NCBI RefSeq assembly: GCF_023078375.1
Contig: NZ_CP095554.1
Span: forward strand, 1,786,501 to 1,850,500
Source: Roseomonas gilardii subsp. gilardii
GTDB lineage: Bacteria > Pseudomonadota > Alphaproteobacteria > Acetobacterales > Acetobacteraceae
Direction of reading: 5' to 3'
Length of the DNA: 64,000 nucleotides
In this document: positions 28,411-43,493 of the stretch, one piece after another
How positions within the stretch are numbered: the first letter of the stretch is position 1
Layout of the letters: the number at the start of each line of letters is the position of its first letter
Translations under genes and position numbers: made by a program
The notes under the pieces: model-generated
What the model was told of the DNA's origin: nothing
Databases searched by the model: none
The model's input: only the letters and a program-made list of their open reading frames with translations

Positions 28411-30552
28411 TCAAGGGACGAAAGGCCGGGCTTCCGCGAGGGCGGCGAGGCGGCGGATGCAAGCGGGGTCGTCGAGCACGCGGTCCGCCGGGGCGGGCAG
28501 GCGGCGGCGCCAGTTGGGGTGCTGGTCGGTGGTGCCGGGGAGGTTGGGCTGTTCCGGCAGGGCCAGGGCATCCTCGACGGGCAGCAGGGCCAGGACGCAG
28601 GCGGAGCGGCCGATCTGGGCGGCGGCGGCCTCGGCGACCGGGGTGCCATCCTCCGGCGGTGGGGGATCGCCCTGGGCGGCGCCGCTGTCGCGCATGGCCT
28701 GCCAGAGCGCGGCGCGGTCGCGGTCGCGCTCGGCCCGCTGGGCGGAGCCGTCCTCGCCTTCTCCCAGCAGGCCGAGGCGGACGCGCCAGTCGATGTCCAG
28801 GCCGCGCCACCAGCCAACGGCGGTGGGCAGGTCGTGGGTCGTGGTCATGGCGGCGGCGTTGCGGGACCATTCGCGCGGGGGGATGAAGGGGCCGCCTCCC
28901 TCACCTTGCTCGAACCAGAGGACGCGCATGCCGAGCATGCCGATCCGGTCCAGGCGCTCGCGGAAGCCGTGCGGGACGGTGCCGAGGTCCTCGCCGACCA
29001 CGATGGCGCGGTGGCGCTGCGATTCCAGCGCGACGAGGCGGAACATGTCGTCGGCGGGGAATTGCAGGTAGGCACCGTCGCGCGGGTCGGCGCCTTCGGG
29101 GATGACCCAGAGGCGGGCCAGGCCCATGGCGTGGTCGATGCGCACGCCACCGGCGTGGCGCATGGCGGCGCGCAGCATTTCCAGGAAGGCGCCGTAGCCG
29201 CCCTGTTTCAGGCCGAGGGGGGAGAAGGCGGTGATACCCCAGCCCTGGCCGAGCGGGGAGAAGATGTCGGGCGGCGCGCCGATGGTGAGGTGGCGCAGGG
29301 TCTCGCGCTGGCGGCTCCAGCCATGGCTGCCGCCGCCATCGGTGCCGACGGCGAGGTCGGCGACCAGGCCGATGCCGGCGCCGGCCTCCCGGGCGGCCTG
29401 CTGCGCCGCGCCGAGGCCGCGGTCGGCGATCCATTGCAGGAAGGCATGGTAGGCGACCTCGCGCTCATGAGCCTGGGCGAATGCGGCCACGGCGGGGCTG
29501 GTGGGGTCGCGGAATTCCGCGGGCCACTGGCGCCAGTTCCAGAGCGCCGGGTCGCGGGTGAAGAGATGGGCGTGCAGGGCCTCGAAGCGGGCATGGCTTT
29601 CCAGGGCCTCGCCCTGTTCGGCGCGGAAGCGGTCGAAGGCCGGGTCTCCCGGAAAGGCGTCGAAGAGGGCGCGGAAGACGGCAAGGCGGGCGCGGGCCAC
29701 GGCGGGCCAGTCCACGAGATCCAGGGCTTCCAGCCGGTCGAATTCCCCCGCTAGGCCGGTGCGGTCCAGGGCGGCGCGCAGCGGGGCCTCGCCCAGCACG
29801 GCCGGGTCGGCGTGCAGGACGTTCAGGAAGAGGCGGGAGGACGGCGAATAGGGGGAGAAGCGGTTGGGGTCGGCCGAGAACTGGGCGTGGACGGGGCTGA
29901 TGGCCACGGCCTGGGCACCCTTGCGGGCGGCCGAGGCGACGAATTGCGACAGGGCGGTGAAGTCGCCCACGCCGCCGCCGCCCAGGCCGTCCCGGCCAGG
30001 GCGGCGCAGGCCGTAGAGCTGGACCGTCAGGCCCCAGGGGAGGGTGCTGTGGAGGGTGCTGTGGAGGGTGTTGTGGAGGGCGTCCGTGCCGCCTTCCGCG
30101 AGCGCGTCCTCGGGGCGATGGCAGCGGGGCGGGGCGACGGCGAGGATGGTGTCCGCCCCGCCGATGCGGAGGCGGTGATAGCCGGGCGGGGGCGCGACGG
30201 GCAGGCGGCAGAGGCCGTGTTCCTGGTGGGAGCGGCCCTCCAGCACGGCCCCGTCCTCCAGCTCCAGCCGGTATTCCGGCTCGCCCGGCAGGCCCAGCAG
30301 CACGGGATGCCCGGCGGTGGCGGTGCAGAGCGGGGGCAGCGCGGCCTCGGTGGCCAGCTTCTCCCGCGCCTCCCGCATCTGTTCCGGCGAGCCGGTGGGC
30401 AGGTCCAGCGCCGCGAGGACGGCGCGGACCGCCTCGGGGGCCACGGTCTGGTCGTGGCCCTGGGCGTCACGCCATTCCGTGGCGATGCCGGCGGCCCGGG
30501 CGAGGGCCTGGAGTTCGTCCCGATGCCCGTCCGGGCTCCCGTTCCGGTTCAT
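28411..30552 (-). CDS. malQ: 4-alpha-glucanotransferase (GH77)
   Basis: Amylomaltase that disproportionates maltodextrins, recycling short chains from glycogen breakdown. Catalytic motifs are VRIDHAMGLARLWVIPEG (nucleophile Asp), VVGEDLGTVP (acid/base Glu) and TTTHDLPTAVGWW (third Asp); KGAQAVAISPVHAQFSADPN and PDIFSPLGQGWGI are typical GH77 blocks. 713 residues, with the longer N-terminal domain seen in proteobacterial MalQ. ATG at 30552 overlaps the treZ stop (ATGA). A 12-bp tandem repeat at 30040-30075 lies inside the gene and encodes a short (LHST)n stretch. Confidence 0.94.
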   Translation of the reverse strand: MNRNGSPDGHRDELQALARAAGIATEWRDAQGHDQTVAPEAVRAVLAALDLPTGSPEQMREAREKLATEAALPPLCTATAGHPVLLGLPGEPEYRLELEDGAVLEGRSHQEHGLCRLPVAPPPGYHRLRIGGADTILAVAPPRCHRPEDALAEGGTDALHNTLHSTLHSTLPWGLTVQLYGLRRPGRDGLGGGGVGDFTALSQFVASAARKGAQAVAISPVHAQFSADPNRFSPYSPSSRLFLNVLHADPAVLGEAPLRAALDRTGLAGEFDRLEALDLVDWPAVARARLAVFRALFDAFPGDPAFDRFRAEQGEALESHARFEALHAHLFTRDPALWNWRQWPAEFRDPTSPAVAAFAQAHEREVAYHAFLQWIADRGLGAAQQAAREAGAGIGLVADLAVGTDGGGSHGWSRQRETLRHLTIGAPPDIFSPLGQGWGITAFSPLGLKQGGYGAFLEMLRAAMRHAGGVRIDHAMGLARLWVIPEGADPRDGAYLQFPADDMFRLVALESQRHRAIVVGEDLGTVPHGFRERLDRIGMLGMRVLWFEQGEGGGPFIPPREWSRNAAAMTTTHDLPTAVGWWRGLDIDWRVRLGLLGEGEDGSAQRAERDRDRAALWQAMRDSGAAQGDPPPPEDGTPVAEAAAAQIGRSACVLALLPVEDALALPEQPNLPGTTDQHPNWRRRLPAPADRVLDDPACIRRLAALAEARPFVP
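30040..30075. repeat. 12-bp tandem repeat inside malQ
   Basis: Three units of GAGGGTGCTGTG (third with one change), in frame, encoding LHNTLHSTLHST in the malQ protein just before PWGLTVQLYGLRR. A slippage product that keeps the frame. Confidence 0.8.
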
Positions 30553-32380
30553 GGCCCCGAATTCTCCGGCAGGTCGAGCATCACCACGGCGCAATCGGGC
30601 GGAAGGCTGCCGGCGGCCAGGGAATCGGCGGCGCCCGGCACGCTTTCGTGCAGCACCATGGTGCCGCCGGCCGTGACCTGGGCCTCGGCCTCATCGAGGT
30701 TCAGGGCGATGGTCAGGCGGGTGCCGTCGCCCAGGCGCCAGCGGGCCAGCACCGCCTTGGGGCCCACCGCCTCGGCGCCGATCGCCTTCGCGCCGGGCAG
30801 GCGCGGGATGATCTCGGTATGGCGGGTGGCGAGCAGGGTTTTGTGCAGGGCCAGCATCTCCGCGTGGAAACCGTGCCCGCTTTCCGCCGGGTCGGGGATG
30901 GAATCGGTGAAGGTCTTCCCGGCATTCGGGTCGGGGATGCGCTCGCGCTTCGCCGGGTCCTGGAAGGCGGCGAACTTGGCGAACTCCTTGCGCCGGCCCT
31001 CGCGCACCGCATCCGCCAGATCCTGTTGCGGGAAGGCGGTGAAGAAGAGGAAGGGGGCGCTGGCGGCCCATTCCTCGCCCATGAAGAGCAGGGGGATCTG
31101 GGGCGAGAGCAGGAGGAGGGCGGTGGCGGCCTTCAGCGCCGTGGGTCGGGCGAGGGCGGGCAGGCGCTCGCCGAAGGCGCGGTTGCCGATCTGGTCGTGG
31201 TTCTGGAGGAAGAGGACGAAGGCGGTGGGCGGGAGATGGGCGCTGGGCTCGCCGCGCGCATGGCCGAGATGGGGCATGGTCTCGCCCTGGAAGAGGAAGC
31301 CTTCCGCCAGGACCCGGGCGAGCTTTTCCGCGCCGTTGTCGGCGAAGTCCTCGTAATAGGCTTCGCGCTCGCCGGTCAGGAGGGGGTGGAGGACGTTGTG
31401 GCCGTCGTCGTTCCACTGGGCGTCGAAGCCCGGTGCCCCGGCATTGTCGAGAAGGGGGCCGGCGCGGAGATGGCCGGCGCCGTTGCGCTCGTTCTCCAGC
31501 ACGAGGTGGACGTGGCGGCCGGGGGTCTCGGCCTGGATCTCCCGGCGGATGCGGGCGGCAAGGTGGTCGAGCCAATCCTGCTCGGCAATGGCGTGGACGG
31601 CGTCGAAGCGGAGGCCATCGAAGCGGTATTCCCGCAGCCAGTGGAGGGCGTTGGATTCGAAGAAGTCGCGGACCGGGGCCTTTCTGAAGTCGATCGCGGC
31701 GCCCCAGGGCGTGTGCACGCCCTCGTCGAAGAAGTCCTTCGCATAGGCGTGGAGATAGGCGCCGTCCGGGCCGAAATGGTTATAGACGACGTCGAGGAAC
31801 ATCATCAGCCCGAGGCCGTGCGCCTCGTCGATCAGGGCCTTGAGCTCCTCCGGCGTGCCGTAGGAAGCCTCCGGGGCATAGGGCAGGACGCCGTCATAGC
31901 CCCAGTTGCGCGGGCCGGGGAATTCGGCGATCGGCATCAGCTCGATGGCCGTGACGCCCAGGGATTTCAGGCGCGGCAACATGGCGCGGATGCCGTTGTA
32001 GCCGCCGCAGGCGCCGGCATGCAGCTCGTAGAGGATGGTCTCGTGCCAGGGGCGGCCCTTCCAGCCGGGGTTGCGCCAGGCATAGGCGCGGGGATCGACC
32101 ACCTGGCTGAAGCCATGCACGTCGTCCGGCTGGTAGCGCGAGGCGGGGTCGGGCACCGGGAGGTCGGAGCCGTCCTCCAGCCGCGTCCGGAAGCGGTAGC
32201 GCGTGCCGGCGGGGGCGGCGGCTTCCAGGGAGAACCAGCCATCCGCCTCCGCCTGCATCGGCATGGGGGGCTGGCCCTCGATCTCGAGCCCGACCTGCCG
32301 GGCCGAGGGGGCCCAGAGGCGGAAGCGGGTGCGCCGGCCGTCCGGCAGGAGTTCGGCGCCCCAAAGCGGCATTGAGGCAC

Positions 32381-32384
<4 letters not shown>
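30549..32384 (-). CDS. treZ: Malto-oligosyltrehalose trehalohydrolase
   Basis: GH13_10 hydrolase that frees trehalose from the maltooligosyltrehalose made by TreY. The N-terminal CBM48-like domain (RTRFRLWAPSARQVGLEIEG) is followed by the barrel: LYELHAGACGGYNGIRAML, MFLDVVYNHFGPDGAY, GLRFDAVHAI (nucleophile), LVLENERNGAGHL (Glu), FLQNHDQIGNRAFGERL (Asp) and PLLFMGEEWAASAPFLFFT, a TreZ hallmark. 611 residues, normal. ATG at 32384 overlaps the glgX stop (ATGA). Intact, unlike its partner treY. Confidence 0.95.
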
Positions 32385-36646
<4,262 letters not shown>

Positions 36647-36657
<11 letters not shown>

Positions 36658-39600
36658 CGGGGATCAGCCTCTCGACGATGGCGGCCAGGCCGCGCAGGGG
36701 GAGGGGGAGCCAGGCGGGCCGGTTGGCCGCCTCGTAGCGGATCTCGTAGGCCGCCTTCTCGATCAGGAAGAGGTCGAGCAGCGCCTGTTCGGACGCCTCG
36801 GGCACCCAGGGCTTCCCGGCCGCGTGCTCGGCGGCGCGGTAGGCTGCCAGGAAGGCGTCCGAGGCTTCCTGCCGGAAGCGCGCCAGCAGCGCCTCCCGGC
36901 GATCCTGCGGCACGGCGGAACTGCTGCCCGTGTCGTGGCTCTGGGCCGCGGCGGCGGCGGCGTAGTCGAAGGATCGCAGCAGCCCGGCCACGTCGCGCAG
37001 CGGCGAGCCCTTGGCGCGGCGTTCCTCCAGCGAGCGCGCGGGCTCGCCCTCGAAATCCACGATCACCGCATCGCCCTGGGAGACCAGGACCTGGCCCAGG
37101 TGGAAGTCGCCATGCAGGCGGGTCTTGAGTGCGCCATCGGCCGATTGCGCGAGTTCGTGGACCTTGCCGCGCAGGGCATCGGCCTTGCGCCGCAGGGACT
37201 TCGCCAGGGCCGCATCCGCCTCCGACAGGTCGGTGGCCTTCTCCAGCAGCTTCAGCGCTGGTTCGAGCTGTTCCAGTGCGCCCTCGGCCCAGGCCGTGCG
37301 GTCCGCCTCCCCGGCCGGTTCGGGCGTGAAGGCCGGGTCGTCGGAGGGGCCGGCGAGGACGGCATGCAACTCGCCCAGGCGGCGGCCCAGGGCGGTGGCG
37401 AAGGTCAGGTAGCCGGCGAAGGTGTCCTCATGCCCGTCATGGGCCAGCGCGGCCTCGTCCACCGAGCGTCGCAGCCAGTCCAGGGTCCAGCCCCAGCCGT
37501 CGCCCTGGTTGCGGACGAAGCCCTGCAGCAGCATCAGCGTGACGGGGGTGCCGTCGGGGGCGGTGCGGACCACCTCGCCCAGCAGCGGCGCGATGTTCTG
37601 GAAGCCCACCTCCGTGAGGTGGCGCGTCATCTCGGCCTCCGGATGGATGCCGGGGGCGAGCTTGCGCAGGATCTTCAGCACCACCTGATCGCCGACGATC
37701 ATCGAGGAGTTGGACTGTTCCGCGGAAAGCCGGCGGATTTCCGGCCCCTCGGGCATCTCGATGTCCTGCAGCAGGGCACTGCCGATGAAGCGGATCTCGC
37801 CCTCGTCGCTCCGCGCGGTGCTGTTCTGGCGGAAGTTCACCAGGGCGGCGTGCACGAAGTCGTCGGAGGCGAAGGCGTCGGTCAGATAGCCGACGCGCCG
37901 TGTCTGCCGCACGCGGGAGAGGGCAAGCTGGTAGGCGAGCGGGCTGGCGCTGTCGTCGTCCTCCACCGCGGCGAGGGGCAGGCAATAGCGTTCCGTGCGG
38001 CCGTGCAGCTTCGCCTCGATCTCGGCGAAGCTGACATAGCGGGCATGCGGGAAGGGAGCCACGGCCTTCAGGCTGACGCCCTCCAGCCTTTCCCCCTTCG
38101 AGGCGAACCAGCGGCGCTTGGGCAGATAGGTGGGCAGCACCTCCCGCTCCAGCTCGCGCTTCTGCGCCTCGCCGAAGCTCGTGGAATTGGCGGGAAAGAC
38201 CAGGGTGCGCAGATCGGGCAAGGGCTCGGGCGCCTTCACATGCCAGGGGGAGGGCCTGCTCCGTGGCCAGCACGAACCAGTAGAAGCCGAAGGGCTGCAG
38301 CGTGAGCAGGTAGGTGAGCTGGCCGATCTCCGGGAAGGCGGTGCCGCCCAGCATCTCCACCGGCACGCGGCCGACATAGGCGGAGAGGTCGAGCTCCACC
38401 GCCTGTGCCGTGCGGGACAGGTTGAAGACGCAGAGGATGCTCTCCTCCTCGTATTCCCGCACATAGGCCAGGACCTTGCGGTTGCCCGGGTAGAGCAGGC
38501 GCATGGAGCCGCGGCCGAAGGCGCGGGAGCGCTTGCGCGTGGCCAGCATGCGGCGCGTCCAGTTCAGCAGCGAATGCGCGTCGCGCGACTGCGCCTCGAC
38601 ATTCACCGCCTGGTAGCCGTAGAGCGGGTCCATGATGACCGGCAGGACGAGGCCCGCCGGGTCGGCCTTGCTGAAGCCGCCGTTGCGGTCGGGGGACCAC
38701 TGCATCGGCGTGCGCACGCCGTCGCGGTCGCCGAGATAGATGTTGTCGCCCATGCCGATCTCGTCACCGTAGTAGATGACGGGTGTGCCGGGCATGGACA
38801 TGAGCAGGCCGTTCATCAGCTCGATGCGGCGGCGGTCGTGTTCCAGCAGGGGGGCGAGGCGGCGGCGGATGCCGAGGTTGATGCGGGCGCGCTTGTCGGC
38901 GGCATAGGTGTTCCAGAGGTAGTCACGTTCCTTGTCCGTGACCATCTCCAGCGTCAGCTCGTCATGGTTGCGCAGGAAGATCGCCCACTGGCATCCATCG
39001 GGGATGTCCGGCGTCTGGCGCAGGATGTCGGTGATCGGGAAGCGGTCCTCCTGCGCGATCGCCATGTACATGCGCGGCATCAGCGGGAAGTGGAAGGCCA
39101 TGTGGCATTCGTCGCCCTCGCCGAAATACTGCTGCGTGTCCTCCGGCCACATATTGGCCTCGGCCAGCAGCATCCGGTCGGGGTATTCCTCGTCCAGCTT
39201 GCGGCGGATCGTCTTGAGCACCGCATGCGTCTCGGGCAGGTTCTCGTTGGTGGTGCCGTCGCGTTCGATCAGGTAGGGCACGGCGTCGAGCCGCAGCCCG
39301 TCCACGCCCGCATCCAGCCAGAAGCGCATGATGTTCAGCACTTCCACCATGATGCGCGGATTGTCGAAGTTCAGGTCCGGCTGGTGGCTGAAGAAGCGGT
39401 GCCAGAAATAGGCTTTCGCCTCCTCGTCCCAGGTCCAGTTCGACTTTTCCGTGTCGAGGAAGATGATGCGGGTGCCGGAGTAAAGCTCGTCATTGTCCGA
39501 CCAGACGTAGTAGTCGCGCGCCGGGTCGCCCGGGGGTGCCTTGCGGGCGGCCTGGAACCAGGGATGCTGGTCGCTGGTGTGGTTGATGACCAGCTCGGTG

Positions 39601-39899
39601 ATGACGCGCAGGCCGCGCTTGTGGGCTTCCTCGATGAAGCGCTTGGCCTCGTCCAGCGTGCCGTAATCCGGACTGACATCACGGTATTCGGAGATGTCGT
39701 AGCCGTCGTCGCGGCGCGGGGAGGGGTAGAAGGGCAGCAGCCAGAGCGTGTCCACGCCCAGCTCGGAGAGGTAGTCGAGCTTCTCGATCAGCCCGGCGAA
39801 ATCGCCGATGCCGTCATTGTTAGAATCGAAGAAGCTCTTGATGTGCAGCTGGTAGATGACCGCGTCGCGGTACCAGTGCGGGTCTTCGGTCATGGTCAT
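36647..39899 (-). pseudogene. treS-mak: Trehalose synthase-maltokinase fusion, frameshifted
   Basis: The TreS part isomerises maltose and trehalose; the maltokinase part phosphorylates maltose to maltose-1-phosphate for GlgE. The first frame gives DPHWYRDAVIYQLHIKSFFD, GLRLDAVPYLIERDG (nucleophile), LLAEANMWPED and FLRNHDELTLEM, ending at FGFYWFVLATEQALP. The kinase part continues in another frame with PWHVKAPEPLPDLRTLVF, LPKRRWFASKGERLEGV, RLHGDFHLGQVLVSQGDAVI (catalytic loop) and DFEGEPARSLEERRAKGSP. The switch is in the G5 run 38246-38250 (plus strand), where one base appears extra. Corrected length about 1083 residues, usual for TreS-Mak fusions. If real, TreS could still be made but Mak would need its own start. 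Confidence 0.88.
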
Positions 39900-39908
39900 C
39901 TCGATTCG

Positions 39909-42900
39909 TCAGGTCCCGACAGGGTTCAGGCGCCAGATGGCGAAGGGCAGGTCGGCGGGGTCGAGGCGCAGGTGCTGCGTCTTGCCGGTGAAGGTGAAGC
40001 GGTGGCCGCGCATCAGGTCCTCGGCCTCGATCGAGGCGTGGTCGGGCAGGCCCCATTCCCAGAGAGGCACCTCGAAATTCGCCTCCTGCGCGTTGAAGGG
40101 GTCCATGCTCACCGCGACCAGGAGGCAGTTCGAGCGGTCCGGCGTCGCCTTGCCGAAATAGAGGATGTTGTCGTTGAAGGCGTTGTAGAAGGTGACGCCC
40201 AGATGGCTGTGCAGCGCCGGGTTCTCCCGCCGGATCGCGTTCAGCCGCGTGACCTCCGCGACGATATTGCCGGGGCGGTTGTGGTCCCAGGCGCGGATCT
40301 CGTACTTCTCGCTGTCCAGGTATTCCTCCTTGCCCGGGGCCAGCGGCGTCGCCTCGCAGAGCTCGAAGCCGTTGTAGACGCCCCAGAGGCCGGACAGGGT
40401 AGCGGCGAGGGCGGCGCGGATCAGGTGGCCGGGGCGGCCGCCGGTCTGGAGGAATTTCGGGTTGATGTCGGGCGTGTTGACGAAGAAGTGCGGCCGGAAG
40501 AATTCCTTCGGCGCCGTCGTCGTCAGCTCCGTCAGGTATTCCTGCATCTCGGCCTTGGTATTGCGCCAGGTGAAGTAGGTGTAGCTCTGCGAGTAGCCCA
40601 CCTTCGCCAGCCGGTACATCACCTTGGGGCGGGTGAAGGCCTCGGACAGGAAGATCGTGTCGGGGAAGCGGGCCTTCACCTCCGCGATCATCCATTCCCA
40701 GAAGGGCAGGGGCTTGGTGTGCGGGTTGTCCACGCGGAAGGTGCGGATGCCGCGCTCCGCCCAGAAGAGCACCGAATCCCGCAGTGCGACCCAGAGCGAG
40801 GGCATGGCGCCGGCGGCGTAGAAATCGACGTTGACGATGTCCTCGTACTTCTTGGGGGGGTTCTCGGCATATTTGATGGTGCCGTCTGGGCGCCAGTCGA
40901 ACCATTCCGGATGCTCGCGCAGCCAGGGATGGTCGGGGGAACACTGGATGGCGAAGTCCATGGCCAGTTCCAGCCCGTGGCCGGCGGCGGCCTGGCGCAG
41001 CCGCTCGAAATCCTCCAGCGTGCCGAGTTCCGGATGCAGCGCCTCGTGGCCGCCTTCCTCGGAGCCGATGGCATAGGGGCTGCCGGGATCGTCGGGGCCG
41101 GGGGTGAGGGTGTTGTTGCGGCCCTTGCGGTTCTTCCTGCCGATCGGATGGATGGGCGGGAAATAGAGCACGTCGAAGCCCATGGCGCGGATGCGCGGGA
41201 GCTGGCCGATCACGTCGTCGAAGGTGCCATGACGATGCGGGTCGCCGCTCTGCGAGCGGGGGAAGATCTCGTACCAGCTCGCGAAGCGGGCGGCGGTGCG
41301 CTCGGCCTCCACCGGGATCGGCGCGGAGCGGAGGCGGTGCGGGCGGTCGTCGGCGCTGGCCATCATCGCCGCCGTATCGGGGGCGAGCAGCAGGGTGAGG
41401 CGCTCCGCATCCGCCGCGTCCAGGAGGCGGGCAGCGAGGGCGGCGAGGCCGGGCGTGTCGGAGCCGGCGTGGTCGGCGGCGGCGGCGACCAGGCGGCGGC
41501 CTTCCTCCAGCTCCAGATGCACCGGCACGCCGGCCGCGTGCTTCTTGCTCAGCTCGTCGCGGAAGGCGGCGAAGACGTCGATCCAGGCTTCCAACATGAA
41601 GACATGGCGGCCCAGCCGTTCCAGCGGGAAGGTGGCCGCCCAGCGGTCGTTGCTGAGCAGCGCCATGGGCACCTCGTGCCAGTCCGTCTCGTCGGCGGCG
41701 CGCCAGAGCAGGGCGGCACTCAGCTTGCCATGGCCGTCGGTGAAGATGTCCGCCTCCACCGGAACCGCCTCGCCCACGATGCGCTTCGCCGGGAAGCGCC
41801 CGCCATCCACGGTCGGGGTGATGGCCTCGATGGCGATGCGGGGGCTTTCCACCGCGTCCTCGGCGGGCAGGTCGGCGGCGTCGCGCAGGATGGGCCGGCC
41901 GCGCTTCGCTGTGGCGGCGAGCACCGCGCCGGGCTCCAGCCGCAGCGGCGTGCCGGGCACCAGCGCCTGGGCCGAGGGGCCGCCGGGCACGGAGAAGCCG
42001 CCCAGCAGGCCACCCAGTTCCGGCAGCACGGACTCGGGCATCAGCTCCCGGCCGTTCTGCGCATCCGGATTGGCCAGGATCAGCGCGGCGGCCTGTGCCG
42101 TCCGGGCATCGCGGCCGCTCAGGCGCAGGACCGCCGCCACCGGGGCGCCCGGCGCACTGACGGAGCGGGTCTCGCCACCGGCCATGGGCGCGAGGCCGCG
42201 GGCCAGGGCCGTCGCCTCGCGGATGGGGGCGGACAGGTCATAGGGGGCGTTGTCGCGGAGCCAGCTCCAGTCCCCGGGGCGCGCATGGGCCGGGTCGAGC
42301 GGCGTGCGGGCGCCGAACTCGAAGCCCATGGGCACGAGGAGCCCATCGCCGAAGCCGGCGGCGAAGGCCAGGGCGCGGCGGGCGATCCGGGTGCGCAGGG
42401 CGGGGTCGTGCTGCTCCGTGCCCAGGCGGGTTCCGAAAGGGGCTTCCGGAAAGGCCAGGGGCGGGGCGATGGCGGCGAGGGCGTCGCGCTCCTCGAAGAG
42501 CCAGGGGGAGCGGTAGTCCCACCAGGCGGCCGAACTGGCGGTGGCGGCGAAGCCCAGTCCCGCCAGCCGGGGCAGGGCCTCGCGCGGCAGGCCGGTCGTC
42601 CAGGCGATGAAGCGGCTGTTGGGAGAAGCAGCGATCAGGCGCCGCCAGGTCTCGGGCGGGATATCCCCAGGGTCCTCGCAGCGGAAGCCCGCCACGCCGG
42701 CCTGGCTCCAGTGGCGCAGCCGGTCCGCCCACCAGCCGGACAGGCCCTCGTTCCGCAGATTGCCGCGGACAGTGCCGCGCAGGGCGGGATCGGTGCGTGG
42801 ATCGGGGCGTTGCCCGGCCGGATCGGCGAACCAGTCCGGATGCTGCGCGCGCAGGGTGCCGTCCTCCGCCACCCGTTCGGGGACGAGGTCCATGAACAGC

Positions 42901-43208
42901 GCCAGCCCCTCGGCGCGGCAGGCGGTGGCGATGCGGGACAGGGCTTCGGTGCCGTCCTCCCCGGCCTCCAGCAGCGGGTGCGGCCGGTCGTGGTCGGCCA
43001 CGTGAAACAGGTTGCCGGAGGCACCCGTGGCGAAGACCGGCGGGATCACGACGCCACCGAAGCCCAGCCCGGCGATGCGGGCCAGTTCCGACCCCCAGTC
43101 GCGCAGGGGGCCGAGCATCAGGGGGTGGAGATAGTAGAGCGGCGGCATGGAGCGGCCGGCCAGGGCGACGTCATGCGAGGTCTCGGAGGAGGTCTCGTGG
43201 CTGTTCAT
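39909..43208 (-). CDS. glgE: Alpha-1,4-glucan:maltose-1-phosphate maltosyltransferase, long form
   Basis: Transfers maltose from maltose-1-phosphate to alpha-1,4-glucan (GH13_3). The GlgE core occupies roughly the C-terminal 650 residues: [97 protein letters not shown] (nucleophile Asp), [20 protein letters not shown] (Glu) and [13 protein letters not shown]. Ahead of it is a second, degenerate GH13-like barrel of about 430 residues ([40 protein letters not shown]) in which I see no complete catalytic triad. ATG at 43208; 1099 residues. First gene of the minus-strand operon, 9 bp before treS-mak. Confidence 0.94.
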   Translation of the reverse strand: MNSHETSSETSHDVALAGRSMPPLYYLHPLMLGPLRDWGSELARIAGLGFGGVVIPPVFATGASGNLFHVADHDRPHPLLEAGEDGTEALSRIATACRAEGLALFMDLVPERVAEDGTLRAQHPDWFADPAGQRPDPRTDPALRGTVRGNLRNEGLSGWWADRLRHWSQAGVAGFRCEDPGDIPPETWRRLIAASPNSRFIAWTTGLPREALPRLAGLGFAATASSAAWWDYRSPWLFEERDALAAIAPPLAFPEAPFGTRLGTEQHDPALRTRIARRALAFAAGFGDGLLVPMGFEFGARTPLDPAHARPGDWSWLRDNAPYDLSAPIREATALARGLAPMAGGETRSVSAPGAPVAAVLRLSGRDARTAQAAALILANPDAQNGRELMPESVLPELGGLLGGFSVPGGPSAQALVPGTPLRLEPGAVLAATAKRGRPILRDAADLPAEDAVESPRIAIEAITPTVDGGRFPAKRIVGEAVPVEADIFTDGHGKLSAALLWRAADETDWHEVPMALLSNDRWAATFPLERLGRHVFMLEAWIDVFAAFRDELSKKHAAGVPVHLELEEGRRLVAAAADHAGSDTPGLAALAARLLDAADAERLTLLLAPDTAAMMASADDRPHRLRSAPIPVEAERTAARFASWYEIFPRSQSGDPHRHGTFDDVIGQLPRIRAMGFDVLYFPPIHPIGRKNRKGRNNTLTPGPDDPGSPYAIGSEEGGHEALHPELGTLEDFERLRQAAAGHGLELAMDFAIQCSPDHPWLREHPEWFDWRPDGTIKYAENPPKKYEDIVNVDFYAAGAMPSLWVALRDSVLFWAERGIRTFRVDNPHTKPLPFWEWMIAEVKARFPDTIFLSEAFTRPKVMYRLAKVGYSQSYTYFTWRNTKAEMQEYLTELTTTAPKEFFRPHFFVNTPDINPKFLQTGGRPGHLIRAALAATLSGLWGVYNGFELCEATPLAPGKEEYLDSEKYEIRAWDHNRPGNIVAEVTRLNAIRRENPALHSHLGVTFYNAFNDNILYFGKATPDRSNCLLVAVSMDPFNAQEANFEVPLWEWGLPDHASIEAEDLMRGHRFTFTGKTQHLRLDPADLPFAIWRLNPVGT

Positions 43209-43389
43209 GGTCCTGGGCGCGTTCCGTTCGCCGGTCCCCGGAGCGGTGAGCTCCGGCGGCCGGCTTGGCGAGAGAAAACGGTCATCGCAGCCCCCGGGAG
43301 GCCGGCCAAGCGAGCTGGCTCGCAACTGGTCGTGATGCCCCCCGGATGCCCCGATGGGAGTGCAACGCGAGGTGAGCGGATCGGTTGAC

Positions 43390-43461
43390 CTTCATATCCA
43401 TGCCCATTCGGGCATCCATATCCGTGCCCGTTCGGGCATCCATATCCGTGCCCGTTCGGGC
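43390..43461. repeat. Three 24-bp tandem repeats, each with a palindrome
   Basis: Units at 43390-43413 (diverged), 43414-43437 and 43438-43461 (identical). Each ends in GCCCGTTCGGGC, an inverted repeat GCCCG-TT-CGGGC (GCCCATTCGGGC in the first unit), spaced exactly 24 bp apart. They lie in the 285-bp gap between divergent glgE and the MBL gene, ending 33 bp before the MBL start. 24 bp is about two and a quarter helical turns; they could be operators or RNA hairpins. The frame crossing them (with IHIRARSG repeats) is not convincing as a gene. The rest of the gap shows no clear promoter. Confidence 0.75.
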
Positions 43462-43493
43462 AACGGTCCGGCGGGGGCGGCGTTCATCCGGAC

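Noticed and set aside
38130-43388. 1752-codon open frame on the plus strand opposite treS-mak and glgE
   Set aside because: Mirror of high-GC coding sequence; composition is His/Val/Gln-rich without domains, and the minus strand carries unmistakable enzymes.
43390-43461. CRISPR-like array
   Set aside because: Units are contiguous without spacers and there are only three; no cas gene is nearby.
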